Shown: positions 42,260-51,455 of the stretch, piece after piece
Numbering within the stretch: the stretch's first letter is position 1
Layout: each line of letters starts with the position of its first letter
Assembly: GCF_002150735.1 (NCBI RefSeq)
Contig: NZ_MUKA01000080.1
Location: 19,505-83,504 of the forward strand
Length of the DNA stretch: 64,000 bases
Origin: Streptomyces africanus
GTDB lineage: Bacteria > Actinomycetota > Actinomycetes > Streptomycetales > Streptomycetaceae
Direction: 5' to 3'
Position numbers and translations under genes: made by a program
Notes under the pieces: generated by a model
Told to the model about the DNA's origin: nothing
Database searches by the model: none
Seen by the model: only the letters and a program-made list of their open reading frames with translations

Positions 42260-45200
42260 ATGACGGCGGCGCCGGGGCGCAGGAGCAGTACCTTCACGCG
42301 GCTGCTGCGGCACGGCTTCACCGACGCCTCCGCCGCCGAGCGGCTCCTGGACAGCGCCGAGCTCGTGCCGCTGCGCGACGACCCGGTGCTGCTGGACGCG
42401 CTGGGCGCGACCGCCGACCCCGATCTCGCGCTGCTCGGACTGGTCCGGCTGCTGGAGGCGCAGCCCGACCCCGGCGCCCGCCGGGAGCTCCTCGACACGC
42501 TGATCTCGTCCAAGCCGCTGCGCGACCGGCTGCTCGGTGTGCTCGGTGCCTCCACCGCCCTCACCGACCACCTCACCCGGCACCCGGACGACTGGCAGGC
42601 GCTCGTCATGTACGAGGCGCACGACCTGCACCCCGGGGTGGAGGAGTTCGAGGCCGGTCTCGCGGAGGCCACCGACCCCGTCTCCCTGCGCGTCGCCTAC
42701 CGGCGCTGCCTGCTGTCCATCGCCGCCCGGGACGTGTGCGGCACCACCGGTGTCGCCGAGTCCGCCGCCGAGCTCGCCGACCTGGCCACCGCCACCCTGC
42801 GTGCCGCCCTCGGTCTCGCCGGGGCGGCCGCGCCGGAGGACGCCGCCCTGTGCCGGCTCGCGGTCGTGGCGATGGGCAAGTGCGGCGGCCACGAGCTGAA
42901 CTACGTCTCCGACGTGGACGTCATCTTCGTCGGGGAGGCCGTCGAGGGCGCCGACGAGACCAAGGCCATCCGGGCCGCGACCCGGCTCGCCTCGCACATG
43001 ATGCGGATCTGCTCCGAGACGACCGTCGAGGGGTCCATCTGGCCCGTGGACGCCAACCTCCGGCCCGAGGGCAGGAACGGTCCGCTCGTGCGGACCCTCT
43101 CCAGCCACCTCGCCTACTACCAGCGCTGGGCCAAGACCTGGGAGTTCCAGGCGCTGCTCAAGGCCCGGCCGGTGGCCGGCGACCTCGACCTCGGCGCGGA
43201 GTACGTCGCCGCCGTCCAGCCGCTGGTGTGGAAGGCCGCCGAGCGCGAGAACTTCGTTCCCGACGTGCAGAAGATGCGCCGCCGGGTCGTGGAGAACATC
43301 CCCGCGGCGGAGGTCGACCGCCAGCTGAAGCTGGGCCCCGGCGGCCTCAGGGACGTCGAGTTCGCCGTGCAGCTGCTCCAGCTGGTGCACGGCCGGGCCG
43401 ACACCTCGCTGCGCAGCGGCACCACCCTCGACGCGCTGAAGGCCCTCGCCGCCGGCGGGTACGTCGGCCGGGCCGACGCCGCCCAGCTCGACGAGGCCTA
43501 CCGCTTCCTGCGCTCCATGGAGCACCGGATCCAGCTGTTCCGGCTGCGGCGCACCCACCTCGTGCCCGAAGACGAGGCGGAGCTGCGCCGCATCGGCCGC
43601 TCCCTCGGCCTGCGCACCGACCCGGTCGCCGAGCTGCTGCGCGAGTGGAAGCGGCACGCCACCGTCGTACGCCGGCTGCACGAGAAGCTGTTCTACCGGC
43701 CGCTGCTCGACGCGGTCGCCCAACTCGCCACCGGCGAGGCCCGGTTGAGCGCCGAGGCGGCCCGGGAGCGCATGGTCGCCCTCGGCTACGCCGACCCGGC
43801 CTCCGCCCTGCGCCACCTGGAGGCCCTGGCGTCCGGCGTCACCCGCAAGGCCGCCATCCAGCGCACCCTGCTGCCCGTTCTGCTGGGCTGGTTCGCCGAC
43901 TCGGCCGACCCGGACGCGGGCCTGCTCAACTTCCGCAAGGTGTCGGACGCGCTCGGCAAGACGCCCTGGTACCTGCGGCTGCTGCGGGACGAGGGCGCCG
44001 CCGCGGAGAACCTCGCCCGTGTGCTGTCCGCCGGCCGGCTCGCGCCCGACCTGCTGATGCGCGCCCCGGAGGCCGTGGCGCTGCTCGGCGACGGGGACGG
44101 CGGCGGCCTCGAACCGCGCTCCCGCGCCCATCTGGAGCAGGAGATACTCGCCGCGGTGAAACGGGCCGACGGCGCCGCCCAGGCGGTCACGGCCGCCCGC
44201 GGGGTGCGCCGCCGCGAGCTGTTCCGTACGGCAGCCGCCGACATCGTCGGCTCCTACGGCACCGAGGAGCAGGCCGCCGAGGCCGACCAGGGCGCCCTGG
44301 TGGACCGGGTCGGCGGCGCGGTGTCGGACCTGACGGCCGCGACCCTGGCCGGCACGCTCCGCGCGGTCGTGCGCGACGGGTGGGGGGACAGCCTGCCCAC
44401 CCGGTTCGCGATCATAGGCATGGGCCGCTTCGGCGGACACGAACTGGGCTACGGCTCCGACGCGGACGTGCTGTTCGTGCACGAACCGCGCGACGGCGTC
44501 GAGGAGCGGGAGGCCTCCCAGGCCGCCAACAAGGTCGTCTCCGAGATGCGCCGGCTGCTCCAGATCCCCAGCGCCGACCCGCCCCTCCTCATCGACGCGG
44601 ACCTGCGCCCGGAGGGCAAGTCCGGCCCGCTCGTGCGGACCCTCACCTCCTACGCGGCGTACTACCGCCGGTGGGCCCTGACCTGGGAGTCGCACGCGCT
44701 GCTGCGGGCCGAACCCGTGGCCGGGGACGAGGACCTGGGCCGCCGGTTCATCGAGCTGGTCGACCCGCTGCGCTACCCGGCGGACGGGCTCGCCGACGAG
44801 GCCGTGCGCGAGATCCGGCGGCTGAAGGCCCGTATGGAGTCCGAGCGGCTGCCGCGGGGCGCCGACCCCAAGCTGCACGCCAAGCTGGGCCCGGGCGGTC
44901 TGTCCGACGTGGAGTGGACGGTGCAGCTGCTGCAACTGCGACACGGCGCGGCCGAGCCGGGCCTGCGCACGACCCGGACGCGCGAGGCTCTGGCCGCCGC
45001 CCGTACGGCGGGTCTCATCGGGGACGAGGACGCGGCGATCCTGGACGAGGCCTGGGTCCTCGCGACCCGCGTCCGCAACGCGGTCATGCTGGTCCGCGGC
45101 CGGGCGGGCGACACGTTCCCCACGGAGCCCCGTGAGCTCGCCGCCGTGGGCCGCTACCTGGGCTACGGCCCCGGCCACGCCGGCGACATGCTCGACGCGT

Positions 45201-45268
45201 ACCGGCGAACGGCCCGCCGGGCCCGGAGCGTGGTGGACGAGCTGTTCTACGGAGTCTCCGAGCGTTAG
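42260..45268 (+). CDS. glnE: Glutamine synthetase adenylyltransferase/deadenylase GlnE
   Basis: 1002-aa bifunctional enzyme that adenylylates and deadenylylates GlnA. Two nucleotidyltransferase domains: the N-terminal one with MGKCGGHELNYVSDVDVIFVG (G-x-x-E-L-x-x-x-S-D-x-D), the C-terminal one with MGRFGGHELGYGSDADVLFVHE. Both are followed by helical GlnE signature regions, DANLRPEGRNGPLVRTL and DADLRPEGKSGPLVRTL, and LGPGGLRDVEFAVQLLQL / LGPGGLSDVEWTVQLLQL. ATG 42260 is preferred (GTGGGAGG upstream); an in-frame GTG lies five codons earlier. A TTAGGCT -10-like element is at 42198-42204. Full length and intact. Confidence 0.95.
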   Translation: MTAAPGRRSSTFTRLLRHGFTDASAAERLLDSAELVPLRDDPVLLDALGATADPDLALLGLVRLLEAQPDPGARRELLDTLISSKPLRDRLLGVLGASTALTDHLTRHPDDWQALVMYEAHDLHPGVEEFEAGLAEATDPVSLRVAYRRCLLSIAARDVCGTTGVAESAAELADLATATLRAALGLAGAAAPEDAALCRLAVVAMGKCGGHELNYVSDVDVIFVGEAVEGADETKAIRAATRLASHMMRICSETTVEGSIWPVDANLRPEGRNGPLVRTLSSHLAYYQRWAKTWEFQALLKARPVAGDLDLGAEYVAAVQPLVWKAAERENFVPDVQKMRRRVVENIPAAEVDRQLKLGPGGLRDVEFAVQLLQLVHGRADTSLRSGTTLDALKALAAGGYVGRADAAQLDEAYRFLRSMEHRIQLFRLRRTHLVPEDEAELRRIGRSLGLRTDPVAELLREWKRHATVVRRLHEKLFYRPLLDAVAQLATGEARLSAEAARERMVALGYADPASALRHLEALASGVTRKAAIQRTLLPVLLGWFADSADPDAGLLNFRKVSDALGKTPWYLRLLRDEGAAAENLARVLSAGRLAPDLLMRAPEAVALLGDGDGGGLEPRSRAHLEQEILAAVKRADGAAQAVTAARGVRRRELFRTAAADIVGSYGTEEQAAEADQGALVDRVGGAVSDLTAATLAGTLRAVVRDGWGDSLPTRFAIIGMGRFGGHELGYGSDADVLFVHEPRDGVEEREASQAANKVVSEMRRLLQIPSADPPLLIDADLRPEGKSGPLVRTLTSYAAYYRRWALTWESHALLRAEPVAGDEDLGRRFIELVDPLRYPADGLADEAVREIRRLKARMESERLPRGADPKLHAKLGPGGLSDVEWTVQLLQLRHGAAEPGLRTTRTREALAAARTAGLIGDEDAAILDEAWVLATRVRNAVMLVRGRAGDTFPTEPRELAAVGRYLGYGPGHAGDMLDAYRRTARRARSVVDELFYGVSER

Positions 45269-45639
45269 GGATTTCGCGGATGGCGCCACCGCCGTCGCCG
45301 TACGCGACGGGCTGATCGCGGCGGTCGGCGACGATACGACGTCCGCGACGGGCGCGGCCCGGGCACCGAGGTCGTCCACCTGGACGGCGCGCACAGCCAC
45401 CCCGTGTGGGGGCTGGACATGACGACCGGCACGGAAGAGCGCACGGACCTGCGGGACGCGGGCGCGGTGGTGGCCCTCGGCTCGGACTGGCCGATCGCGC
45501 ACTACGTCGGCCGCGCCGTGCTCGCCGACCTGACGGCCCTGGGACTGGACCCGGTATCCGCCCCGGCGGACGAGCTGACGGAGGCACCCGTACGACTGAC
45601 GGTGACCGGGGGGGGCACGTGGTGTACCGGGGGAAGTGA
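45264..45639 (+). pseudogene. Decayed YtcJ-type amidohydrolase, deletion and frameshift remnant
   Basis: Fragments of a metallo-dependent hydrolase lie in at least three frames. An N-terminal piece VRDFADGATAVAVRDGLIAA (frame of 45264) leads into TEVVHLDGAHSHPVWGLDMT in a second frame, where the usual LxPGLxDAH joint has been shortened. The text then jumps to the C-terminal region DLRDAGAVVALGSDWPIAHY, then to DLTALGLDPVSAPADELTEA, and ends VVYRGK-stop after a run of eight G at 45608-45615 that shifts frame again. A normal family member is about 500-550 aa, so most of the gene is deleted. It follows glnE directly. Confidence 0.8.
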
Positions 45640-45690
45640 GACTCGAGCCGCTTTGCCGGGGCAGCGCGGTCGGCCGCCCGTCGGCGGCGG

Positions 45691-46569
45691 TCAGGGCTTG
45701 ATGGAGGGTTCCGGGGCGGGCCGCCCGCCTGAGTCGGCGGTGTCCCGCCGCGGCACGTCCCTCGGCAGTGCGTACGGATGCCTCCCGTACCAGACCCCGG
45801 CCACCGCGAATCCGAAGGCCAGGCAGAGCAGGCCACCGACCGCATCCAGCCAGAAGTGGTTCGCCGTGGCGACGATGACCACCAGCGTCAGCGCCGGGTA
45901 CAGCAGGCCCAGCACCCGCACCCAGGGGACCGTCGACAGGGCGAAGATCGTCAGGCCGCACCACGTGGACCAGCCGATGTGCATCGACGGCATCGCGGCG
46001 TACTGGTTGGACATGTGTTTCAGGTCGCCGGACGCCATCGACCCCCAGGTCTGGTGGACCGTGACGGTGTCGATGAAATCGCCGCCGTTCATCAGCCGTG
46101 GGGGCGCCAGGGGATACAGGTAGTAACCGACCAGGGCGACGGCGGTCGTCGCGAACAGCACCAGTCGGGTCGCCGCGTACCGGCCGGGATGGCGACGGTA
46201 CAGCCATACGAGCACACCCAGCGTCACCACGAAGTGCAGCGTCGCGTAGTAGTAGTTCATACCGATGATCAGCCAAGTCACCGAGTTCACGGCCCGGTTC
46301 ACCGACTCCTCGACGGCGATGCCCAGAGCGTGCTCGGTCTGCCAGATCCAGTCGGCGTTGCGCAGTGCCTCGGTCCTCTGCTCGGGCACGGCGTTGCGGA
46401 CGAGCGAGTACGTCCAGTAACTCACCGCGATCAGCAGGATCTCGAACCAGAACCGGGGCCGGCGGGGGACGCGCCGCCGGGGCAGGAGACCCCGTCCCGG
46501 ATCGGCCGCGACCGGGTCCGGAACGGCCGCTTTCCGGCCGTCCAGCGTCGTCACGGTCGTGTCACCCAT
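45691..46569 (-). CDS. PAP2-family membrane phosphatase-like protein
   Basis: 292-aa polytopic membrane protein of the PAP2 superfamily, subgroup with inositol-phosphoceramide-synthase-like proteins. Six hydrophobic segments. Catalytic-type blocks: YYLYPLAPPRLM, MPSMHIGWSTWCG (His of the middle motif) and ATANHFWLDAVGGLL (final His-Asp). ATG 46569; a GTG lies two codons upstream. Substrate (phosphatidate-like lipid or lipid head-group transfer) unknown. Its gene ends near the glnE-linked pseudogene and its start faces away from malR by 107 bp. Confidence 0.88.
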   Translation of the reverse strand: MGDTTVTTLDGRKAAVPDPVAADPGRGLLPRRRVPRRPRFWFEILLIAVSYWTYSLVRNAVPEQRTEALRNADWIWQTEHALGIAVEESVNRAVNSVTWLIIGMNYYYATLHFVVTLGVLVWLYRRHPGRYAATRLVLFATTAVALVGYYLYPLAPPRLMNGGDFIDTVTVHQTWGSMASGDLKHMSNQYAAMPSMHIGWSTWCGLTIFALSTVPWVRVLGLLYPALTLVVIVATANHFWLDAVGGLLCLAFGFAVAGVWYGRHPYALPRDVPRRDTADSGGRPAPEPSIKP

Positions 46570-46675
46570 AGGCACAAAGTCTGCCAGAAAAGCCCTGATC
46601 CCCCGATCATCCCCCGCTCTGGTGCGGACCGCATGTTCTGCGGCGAAATCCAGCCGCGAACCTCAGTCGCGAACC

Positions 46676-47803
46676 TCAGGGGCGAACCCGGTCCCCGGGC
46701 GCCGAGGCGGTCGAGCCGCGCACCACCAGTTCCGGCATGAACACGAACTCGCTGTGGGGTGCGGGCGTCCCGCCGATCTCCTCCAGCAGCGTGCGGACCG
46801 CCGCCTGCCCCATCGCCGGAACCGGCTTGCGGATCGTCGTCAGCGGCGGGTCGGTGAAGGCGATCAGCGGCGAGTCGTCGAAGCCGACCACGGAGACGTC
46901 CGTCGGAACCTCCAGACCGCGCTGGCGCGCCGCCCTGATCGCGCCCAGCGCCATCATGTCGCTGGCGCACACCACGGCCGTGCAGTTCCGCTCGATCAGC
47001 GCCGTGGCCGCGGCCTGCCCGCCCTCCAGGGTGTAGAGGGAGTGCTGGACCAGCTCCGTCTCGACGGCCTCGGCACCCAGCCCCAACTGGTCCTGCATGG
47101 TCCGCACGAACCCCTCGATCTTGCGCTGCACGGGCACGAACCGCTTGGGCCCCAGGGCCAGACCGATCCGCGTGTGCCCGAGGGACACCAGGTGCGTCAC
47201 CGCGAGGTTCATCGCCGCGCGGTCGTCGGGGGAGATGAACGGCGCCTGCACCTTCGGCGAGAAACCGTCGACCAGCACGTACGGCACGCCCTGCGCGCGC
47301 AGCCGGTCGTAGCGCTGCATGTCGGCCGTGGTGTCCGCGTGCAGCCCGGAGACGTAGATGATGCCGGCGACCCCGCGGTCCACGAGCATCTCCGTGAGCT
47401 CGTCCTCGGTCGAGCCGCCCGGCGTCTGGGTGGCCAGCACCGGCGTGTAGCCCTGCCGGGTCAGCGCCTGGCCGATGACCTGGGCCAGGGCCGGGAAGAT
47501 CGGGTTCTCCAGCTCCGGGGTGATCAGGCCCACCAGACCCTCGCTGCGCTGCCGCAGCCGCACCGGGCGTTCGTAGCCCAGCACGTCGAGGGCGGCCAGC
47601 ACGGACTGGCGGGTGGTGGCGGCGACGCCCGGCTTCCCGTTGAGGACGCGGCTGACGGTCGCTTCGCTCACCCCCGCCTGAGCGGCGATGTCGGCAAGCC
47701 GTGTGGTCACAGCACCGGACTGTAGCGGCCGGGGTTCCGCTTGCACACCGACGGGACGCCTGGTGCGGGCCGGCGCACGGCCCGCTGCGGGTTGCTTGGT
47801 CAT
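46676..47803 (-). CDS. malR: MalR, LacI-family repressor of maltose/starch genes
   Basis: 375-aa LacI/GalR regulator divergent from malE. HTH TRLADIAAQAGVSEATVSRV, hinge LNGKPGVAATTRQSVLAALDVLGY, then periplasmic-binding-like ligand domain (GLITPELENPIFPALAQVIG, VVGFDDSPLIAFTDPPLTTIR). ATG 47803 follows GAGGGA by 6 nt and adds a 31-residue polar leader; a GTG at 47710, directly before TTRLAD and close to the reported S. coelicolor MalR, is the other option but lacks a ribosome-binding site. Maltose or maltotriose as inducer and CTTGC-type sites as operators are inferred from the family. Confidence 0.92.
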   Translation of the reverse strand: MTKQPAAGRAPARTRRPVGVQAEPRPLQSGAVTTRLADIAAQAGVSEATVSRVLNGKPGVAATTRQSVLAALDVLGYERPVRLRQRSEGLVGLITPELENPIFPALAQVIGQALTRQGYTPVLATQTPGGSTEDELTEMLVDRGVAGIIYVSGLHADTTADMQRYDRLRAQGVPYVLVDGFSPKVQAPFISPDDRAAMNLAVTHLVSLGHTRIGLALGPKRFVPVQRKIEGFVRTMQDQLGLGAEAVETELVQHSLYTLEGGQAAATALIERNCTAVVCASDMMALGAIRAARQRGLEVPTDVSVVGFDDSPLIAFTDPPLTTIRKPVPAMGQAAVRTLLEEIGGTPAPHSEFVFMPELVVRGSTASAPGDRVRP

Positions 47804-47870
47804 CGCGGTCCCTCGAAGTCGTGGTCGGCGTCCGATCCGCAAGGGATGATTCACCCGACGGCAATGGATG

Positions 47871-47894
47871 GCAAGTGCTTGCAGAGTCTTGCAC
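47871..47894. promoter_or_regulatory. MalR-type repeats near malR promoter
   Basis: GCAAGTGCTTGCAGAGTCTTGCAC contains GCAAG (47871-47875), CTTGCAG (47878-47884) and CTTGCAC (47888-47894). It lies about 70 bp upstream of the malR ATG, so MalR may control its own gene. Confidence 0.55.
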
Positions 47895-47990
47895 AACTGC
47901 CCGACTCCCCGCCGATCAGCCGGAAATCCCTGTTCCACAACGGTCAGAAGGAGACCGGGAAGAGATCACGGCCGGATAACCTTCCGCACC

Positions 47991-48013
47991 CCTTGCATCT
48001 TTTTGCTGCAAGG
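47991..48013. promoter_or_regulatory. MalR-type operator upstream of malE
   Basis: Inverted repeat CCTTGCA (47991-47997) / TGCAAGG (48007-48013) with 9-bp spacer, about 100 bp upstream of malE; a further CGCAAGTC follows at 48020. Matches the CTTGCA/TGCAAG theme of the sites before the amylase and pullulanase. The rest of 47804-48113 holds no gene. Confidence 0.65.
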
Positions 48014-48113
48014 TCTTTCGCAAGTCGTTGAGGCGCGGCTAATCTCACCGACGCCCGGCGGCCAACGGCGCAGTCGGCAGCACGAAACGGGCTTTCACCC
48101 TCAAGGAGAACTC

Positions 48114-49382
48114 ATGCGGCGTGGCATAGCGGCCACCGCGCTGGTGGCGTCCCTCGCCCTGGCGGCGACGGCGTGCGAAGGAAGCGACAGCGGCGACGAG
48201 GCCGGCGGCCCGGTCACCATCACCTGGTGGGACACCTCCAACGCCACCAACGAGGCGCCGACGTACAAGGCCCTGGTCAAGGAGTTCGAGGCCGCCCACA
48301 AGGGCATCAAGGTCAACTACGTCAACGTCCCCTTCGACCAGGCGCAGAACAAGTTCGACACCGCCGCCGGTTCCAAGGGCGCCCCCGACGTGCTGCGCTC
48401 CGAGGTCGGCTGGACCCCGGCCTTCGCCAAGAAGGGCTTCTTCGCGCCGCTGGACGGCACCGAGGCCCTCGCCGAGCAGGGCAAGTTCCAGCCCAGCCTG
48501 ATCGAGCAGGCGAAGTACGACGGCAAGACCTACGGCGTCCCCTTCACCACGGACACCCTCGCCCTCGTCTACAACAAGGCCCTGTTCAAGAAGGCCGGCG
48601 TCGAGGCCCCCAAGACCTGGGACGACCTGAAGAAGGCCGCCGCCACCATCAAGGACAAGACCGGCGTCGACGGCTACTGGGGCTCCACCCAGGCCTACTA
48701 CGCCCAGTCCTTCCTCTACGGCGAGGGCACCGACACCGTCGACGCCGACGCCAAGAAGATCACCGTCACCTCGCCCGCCGCCAAGAAGGCCTACGGCACC
48801 TGGCAGAGCCTCTTCAAGGGCAAGGGCCTGCACAAGGCCGACACCACCGCCGACGCCTACGCCCATATCCAGGAGGCGTTCGTCAGCGGCAAGGTCGCCT
48901 CGATCGTCCAGGGCCCGTGGGAGATCACCAACTTCTACAAGGGTTCCGCCTTCAAGGACAAGAACAACCTCGGCATCGCCACCGTCCCGGCCGGCTCCAC
49001 CGGAAAGGCGGGCGCCCCGACCGGCGGCCACAACCTCTCCGTGTACGCGGGCTCGGACAAGGCCCACCAGGAGGCCTCGCTGAAGTTCGTGAAGTTCATG
49101 ACGTCGGCGAAGGCCCAGGAGGCCATCGCGCTGAAGAACTCCACGCTCCCCACGCGCGAGGACGCCTACACCGCCGAGGTCAAGGCCGACCCCGGCATCG
49201 CCGGCTACCAGGGCGTGCTGTCCTCCGCCCAGCCGCGCCCGGCGCTGCCCGAGTACAGCTCGCTGTGGGGCCCGCTCGACGACGAGCTGATCGAGATCGC
49301 GGGCGGCAAGGAGTCCCTGGACAAGGGCCTCGGCGACGCCGAGACCGCCATCACCAAGCTGGTGCCGGACTTCTCCAAGTGA
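48114..49382 (+). CDS. malE: MalE, maltose/maltodextrin-binding lipoprotein
   Basis: 422-aa solute-binding lipoprotein. Lipobox LAATAC (Cys21) after MRRGIAATALVASLALAATA. The mature protein opens GGPVTITWWDTSNATNEAPT, then GAPDVLRSEVGWTPAFAKKG (the P-D-V-x-R segment) and FVSGKVASIVQGPWEITNFY, as in MalE/CymE-like binding proteins. AAGGAGAA precedes ATG 48114. First gene of malE-malF-malG-aglA; a 16-bp hairpin separates it from malF. Confidence 0.93.
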   Translation: MRRGIAATALVASLALAATACEGSDSGDEAGGPVTITWWDTSNATNEAPTYKALVKEFEAAHKGIKVNYVNVPFDQAQNKFDTAAGSKGAPDVLRSEVGWTPAFAKKGFFAPLDGTEALAEQGKFQPSLIEQAKYDGKTYGVPFTTDTLALVYNKALFKKAGVEAPKTWDDLKKAAATIKDKTGVDGYWGSTQAYYAQSFLYGEGTDTVDADAKKITVTSPAAKKAYGTWQSLFKGKGLHKADTTADAYAHIQEAFVSGKVASIVQGPWEITNFYKGSAFKDKNNLGIATVPAGSTGKAGAPTGGHNLSVYAGSDKAHQEASLKFVKFMTSAKAQEAIALKNSTLPTREDAYTAEVKADPGIAGYQGVLSSAQPRPALPEYSSLWGPLDDELIEIAGGKESLDKGLGDAETAITKLVPDFSK

Positions 49383-49389
49383 CCGCCGC

Positions 49390-49435
49390 GTGGCTGCCGG
49401 GCCCCCGGTCACGGGGGAGGGGCCCCGGCAGCCAC
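49390..49435 (+). other. Strong hairpin between malE and malF
   Basis: GTGGCTGCCGGGCCCC (49390-49405) pairs with GGGGCCCCGGCAGCCAC (49419-49435), 16 bp with one bulged base, loop of 13 nt. It begins 8 nt after the malE stop and 88 bp before malF. It could be a partial terminator or a 3'-end stabiliser that gives more MalE than MalF and MalG. Confidence 0.8.
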
Positions 49436-49522
49436 CGGCCCGCGTCTGCGCCTGCGTCCACGGCCGCGCTTGCGCCTGGGCAGCTCCCTTGACCTCCTTG
49501 AACCTCCAGAAGGTGTCGAACC

Positions 49523-50527
49523 ATGACCGTCGTCATCGACCGAGCGACCGGCAAGCGGCGCGGTGAGCGGGAACCGCGCCCCGGGCCGGGCCGGCGGCTG
49601 AAGCACGGCTTCCACAAGCACTGGTACGCCTACGCGATGATCGCCCCGGTGGTGATCGTCCTCGGCGTCCTCGTGCTGTACCCGCTGGCGTACGGCCTGT
49701 ACCTCACCCTCACCGACGCCACCAGCCTCAACACCGCCCGCACGATCGGCGTCAACCACATCGACGCCACCTACCAGTTCATCGGCCTGGACAACTACGC
49801 CGACATCCTGTGGGGCCCGACCTCGTACGACCGCTTCTGGTCGCACTTCCTCTGGACGGCCTTCTGGACGGCCGCCTGCGTCACCCTGCACTACGGCATC
49901 GGCCTCGGGCTCGCCCTGCTGCTCAACCAGAAGCTGCGCGGCCGCACCCTCTACCGGATGATCCTGGTCCTGCCCTGGGCCGTGCCGACCTTCGTCACCG
50001 TGTTCGGCTGGCGGTTCATGCTCGCCGACGGCGGCGTCATCAACTCCGGCCTCGACTTCCTGCACCTGCCGACACCGCTGTGGCTGGAGGACACCTTCTG
50101 GCAGCGGTTCGCCGCGATCATGGTCAACACCTGGTGCGGTGTGCCGTTCATGATGGTCTCACTGCTCGGCGGACTCCAGTCGATCGACGCGAGCCTGTAC
50201 GAGGCGTCCGAGATGGACGGCGCCAATGCCTGGCAGCGGTTCCGGTACGTCACCCTGCCCGGTCTGCGGTCCGTCAGCACCACGGTCGTGCTCCTGGGCG
50301 TGATCTGGACCTTCAACCAGTTCGCCATCGTCTTCCTGCTGTTCGGCAACACCGCCCCGGACGCCCAGATCCTCGTGACCTGGGCCTACCAGCTGGGCTT
50401 CGGACAGCAGCCGCGCGACTACGCCCAGTCCGCCGCCTACGGGATCCTGCTCCTGTCCCTCCTGATCGTCTTCACGTCCTTCTACCGCCGCTGGCTGAAC
50501 CGCAACGAGCAGCAGCTCGCGATCTGA
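49523..50527 (+). CDS. malF: MalF, maltodextrin ABC transporter permease
   Basis: 334-aa permease with six helices. First helix MIAPVVIVLGVLVLYPLAYG, EAA loop EASEMDGANAWQRFRYVTLPGL, in which the ATPase-contact Gly lies, and a long extracytoplasmic loop after helix 1 (NTARTIGVNHIDATYQFIG). It starts ATG 49523 after AGAAGG and is followed by malG after 14 bp. No ATP-binding gene is in the cluster; Streptomyces uses the shared ATPase MsiK. Confidence 0.93.
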   Translation: MTVVIDRATGKRRGEREPRPGPGRRLKHGFHKHWYAYAMIAPVVIVLGVLVLYPLAYGLYLTLTDATSLNTARTIGVNHIDATYQFIGLDNYADILWGPTSYDRFWSHFLWTAFWTAACVTLHYGIGLGLALLLNQKLRGRTLYRMILVLPWAVPTFVTVFGWRFMLADGGVINSGLDFLHLPTPLWLEDTFWQRFAAIMVNTWCGVPFMMVSLLGGLQSIDASLYEASEMDGANAWQRFRYVTLPGLRSVSTTVVLLGVIWTFNQFAIVFLLFGNTAPDAQILVTWAYQLGFGQQPRDYAQSAAYGILLLSLLIVFTSFYRRWLNRNEQQLAI

Positions 50528-50541
50528 GGCAGGAGTCCGAC

Positions 50542-51393
50542 ATGAGTACGACCACCCGCCGCCGCGGCGAGCACAGCCGCGCGGCCTCCCTGGTCTCGCA
50601 CACCGTCCTGGCCGGCGCGAGCCTGATCGCGCTCTTCCCGATCGCCTGGCTGGTCTTCCTGTCCCTCGGCCCGGACAAGGACGACTACCTCCACCCCGGG
50701 CGCATCTGGGGCAAGATGACGTTCGACAACTACACGTTCGTCCTCAAGGACACGAGCTTCTTCGACTGGCTGACGAGCACGCTGGTCGTGGTGCTGGGCA
50801 CCACGCTGATCGGCGTCGTCGTCGCGGCGTCCACCGGCTATGCCGTCTCCCGCATGCGGTTCCCCGGCTACCGGAAGCTGATGTGGGTGCTGCTCGTCAC
50901 CCAGATGTTCCCGATCGCGGTACTGATCGTGCCGATGTACCAGATCCTCTCGGATCTGCAGCTCATCGACAGCTACCTTGGTCTCATCCTTGTCAACTGC
51001 ACCACGATCGTGCCGTACTGCGCCTGGCTGATGAAGGGCTATTTCGACACCATCCCGTTCGAGATCGACGAGGCCGGACGCGTCGACGGGCTGACCCCCT
51101 TCGGCACGTTCGCGCGGCTGATCCTGCCGCTGGCCAAGCCGGGCCTCGCGGTCGCGGCGTTCTACAGCTTCCTCACGGCCTTCGGTGAGGTCGCGTTCGC
51201 TTCGACGTTCCTGCTGAGCGACGACAAGTACACGTTTGCCGTCGGTCTCCAGACGTTTGTGAGCGAGCATGACGCGCAGCGGAACCTGATGGCCGCGACG
51301 GCTGTACTCATCGCGATACCGGCTGCCCTGTTCTTCTACCTCGTGCAGAAGAACCTGGTGACCGGGCTCACTGCCGGCGGTACGAAGGGGTGA
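50542..51393 (+). CDS. malG: MalG, maltodextrin ABC transporter permease
   Basis: 283-aa permease, partner of MalF. Helices TVLAGASLIALFPIAWLVF and SYLGLILVNCTTIVPYCAWL. The EAA loop is EIDEAGRVDGLTPFGTFARLI. ATG 50542 follows CAGGAG by 7 nt. aglA begins 62 bp after its stop, likely in the same transcript. Confidence 0.92.
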   Translation: MSTTTRRRGEHSRAASLVSHTVLAGASLIALFPIAWLVFLSLGPDKDDYLHPGRIWGKMTFDNYTFVLKDTSFFDWLTSTLVVVLGTTLIGVVVAASTGYAVSRMRFPGYRKLMWVLLVTQMFPIAVLIVPMYQILSDLQLIDSYLGLILVNCTTIVPYCAWLMKGYFDTIPFEIDEAGRVDGLTPFGTFARLILPLAKPGLAVAAFYSFLTAFGEVAFASTFLLSDDKYTFAVGLQTFVSEHDAQRNLMAATAVLIAIPAALFFYLVQKNLVTGLTAGGTKG

Positions 51394-51455
51394 CCTTCGC
51401 CCCTTCGGGCGCGTCCGTTCACATGACCACACCTCTGTTACGCATCAAGGACGAC

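Noticed and set aside
42170..46276. 1368-aa open frame on the minus strand opposite glnE
   Set aside because: Shadow of the glnE codon bias: low complexity, no ribosome-binding site, runs across the pseudogene and into the PAP2 gene.
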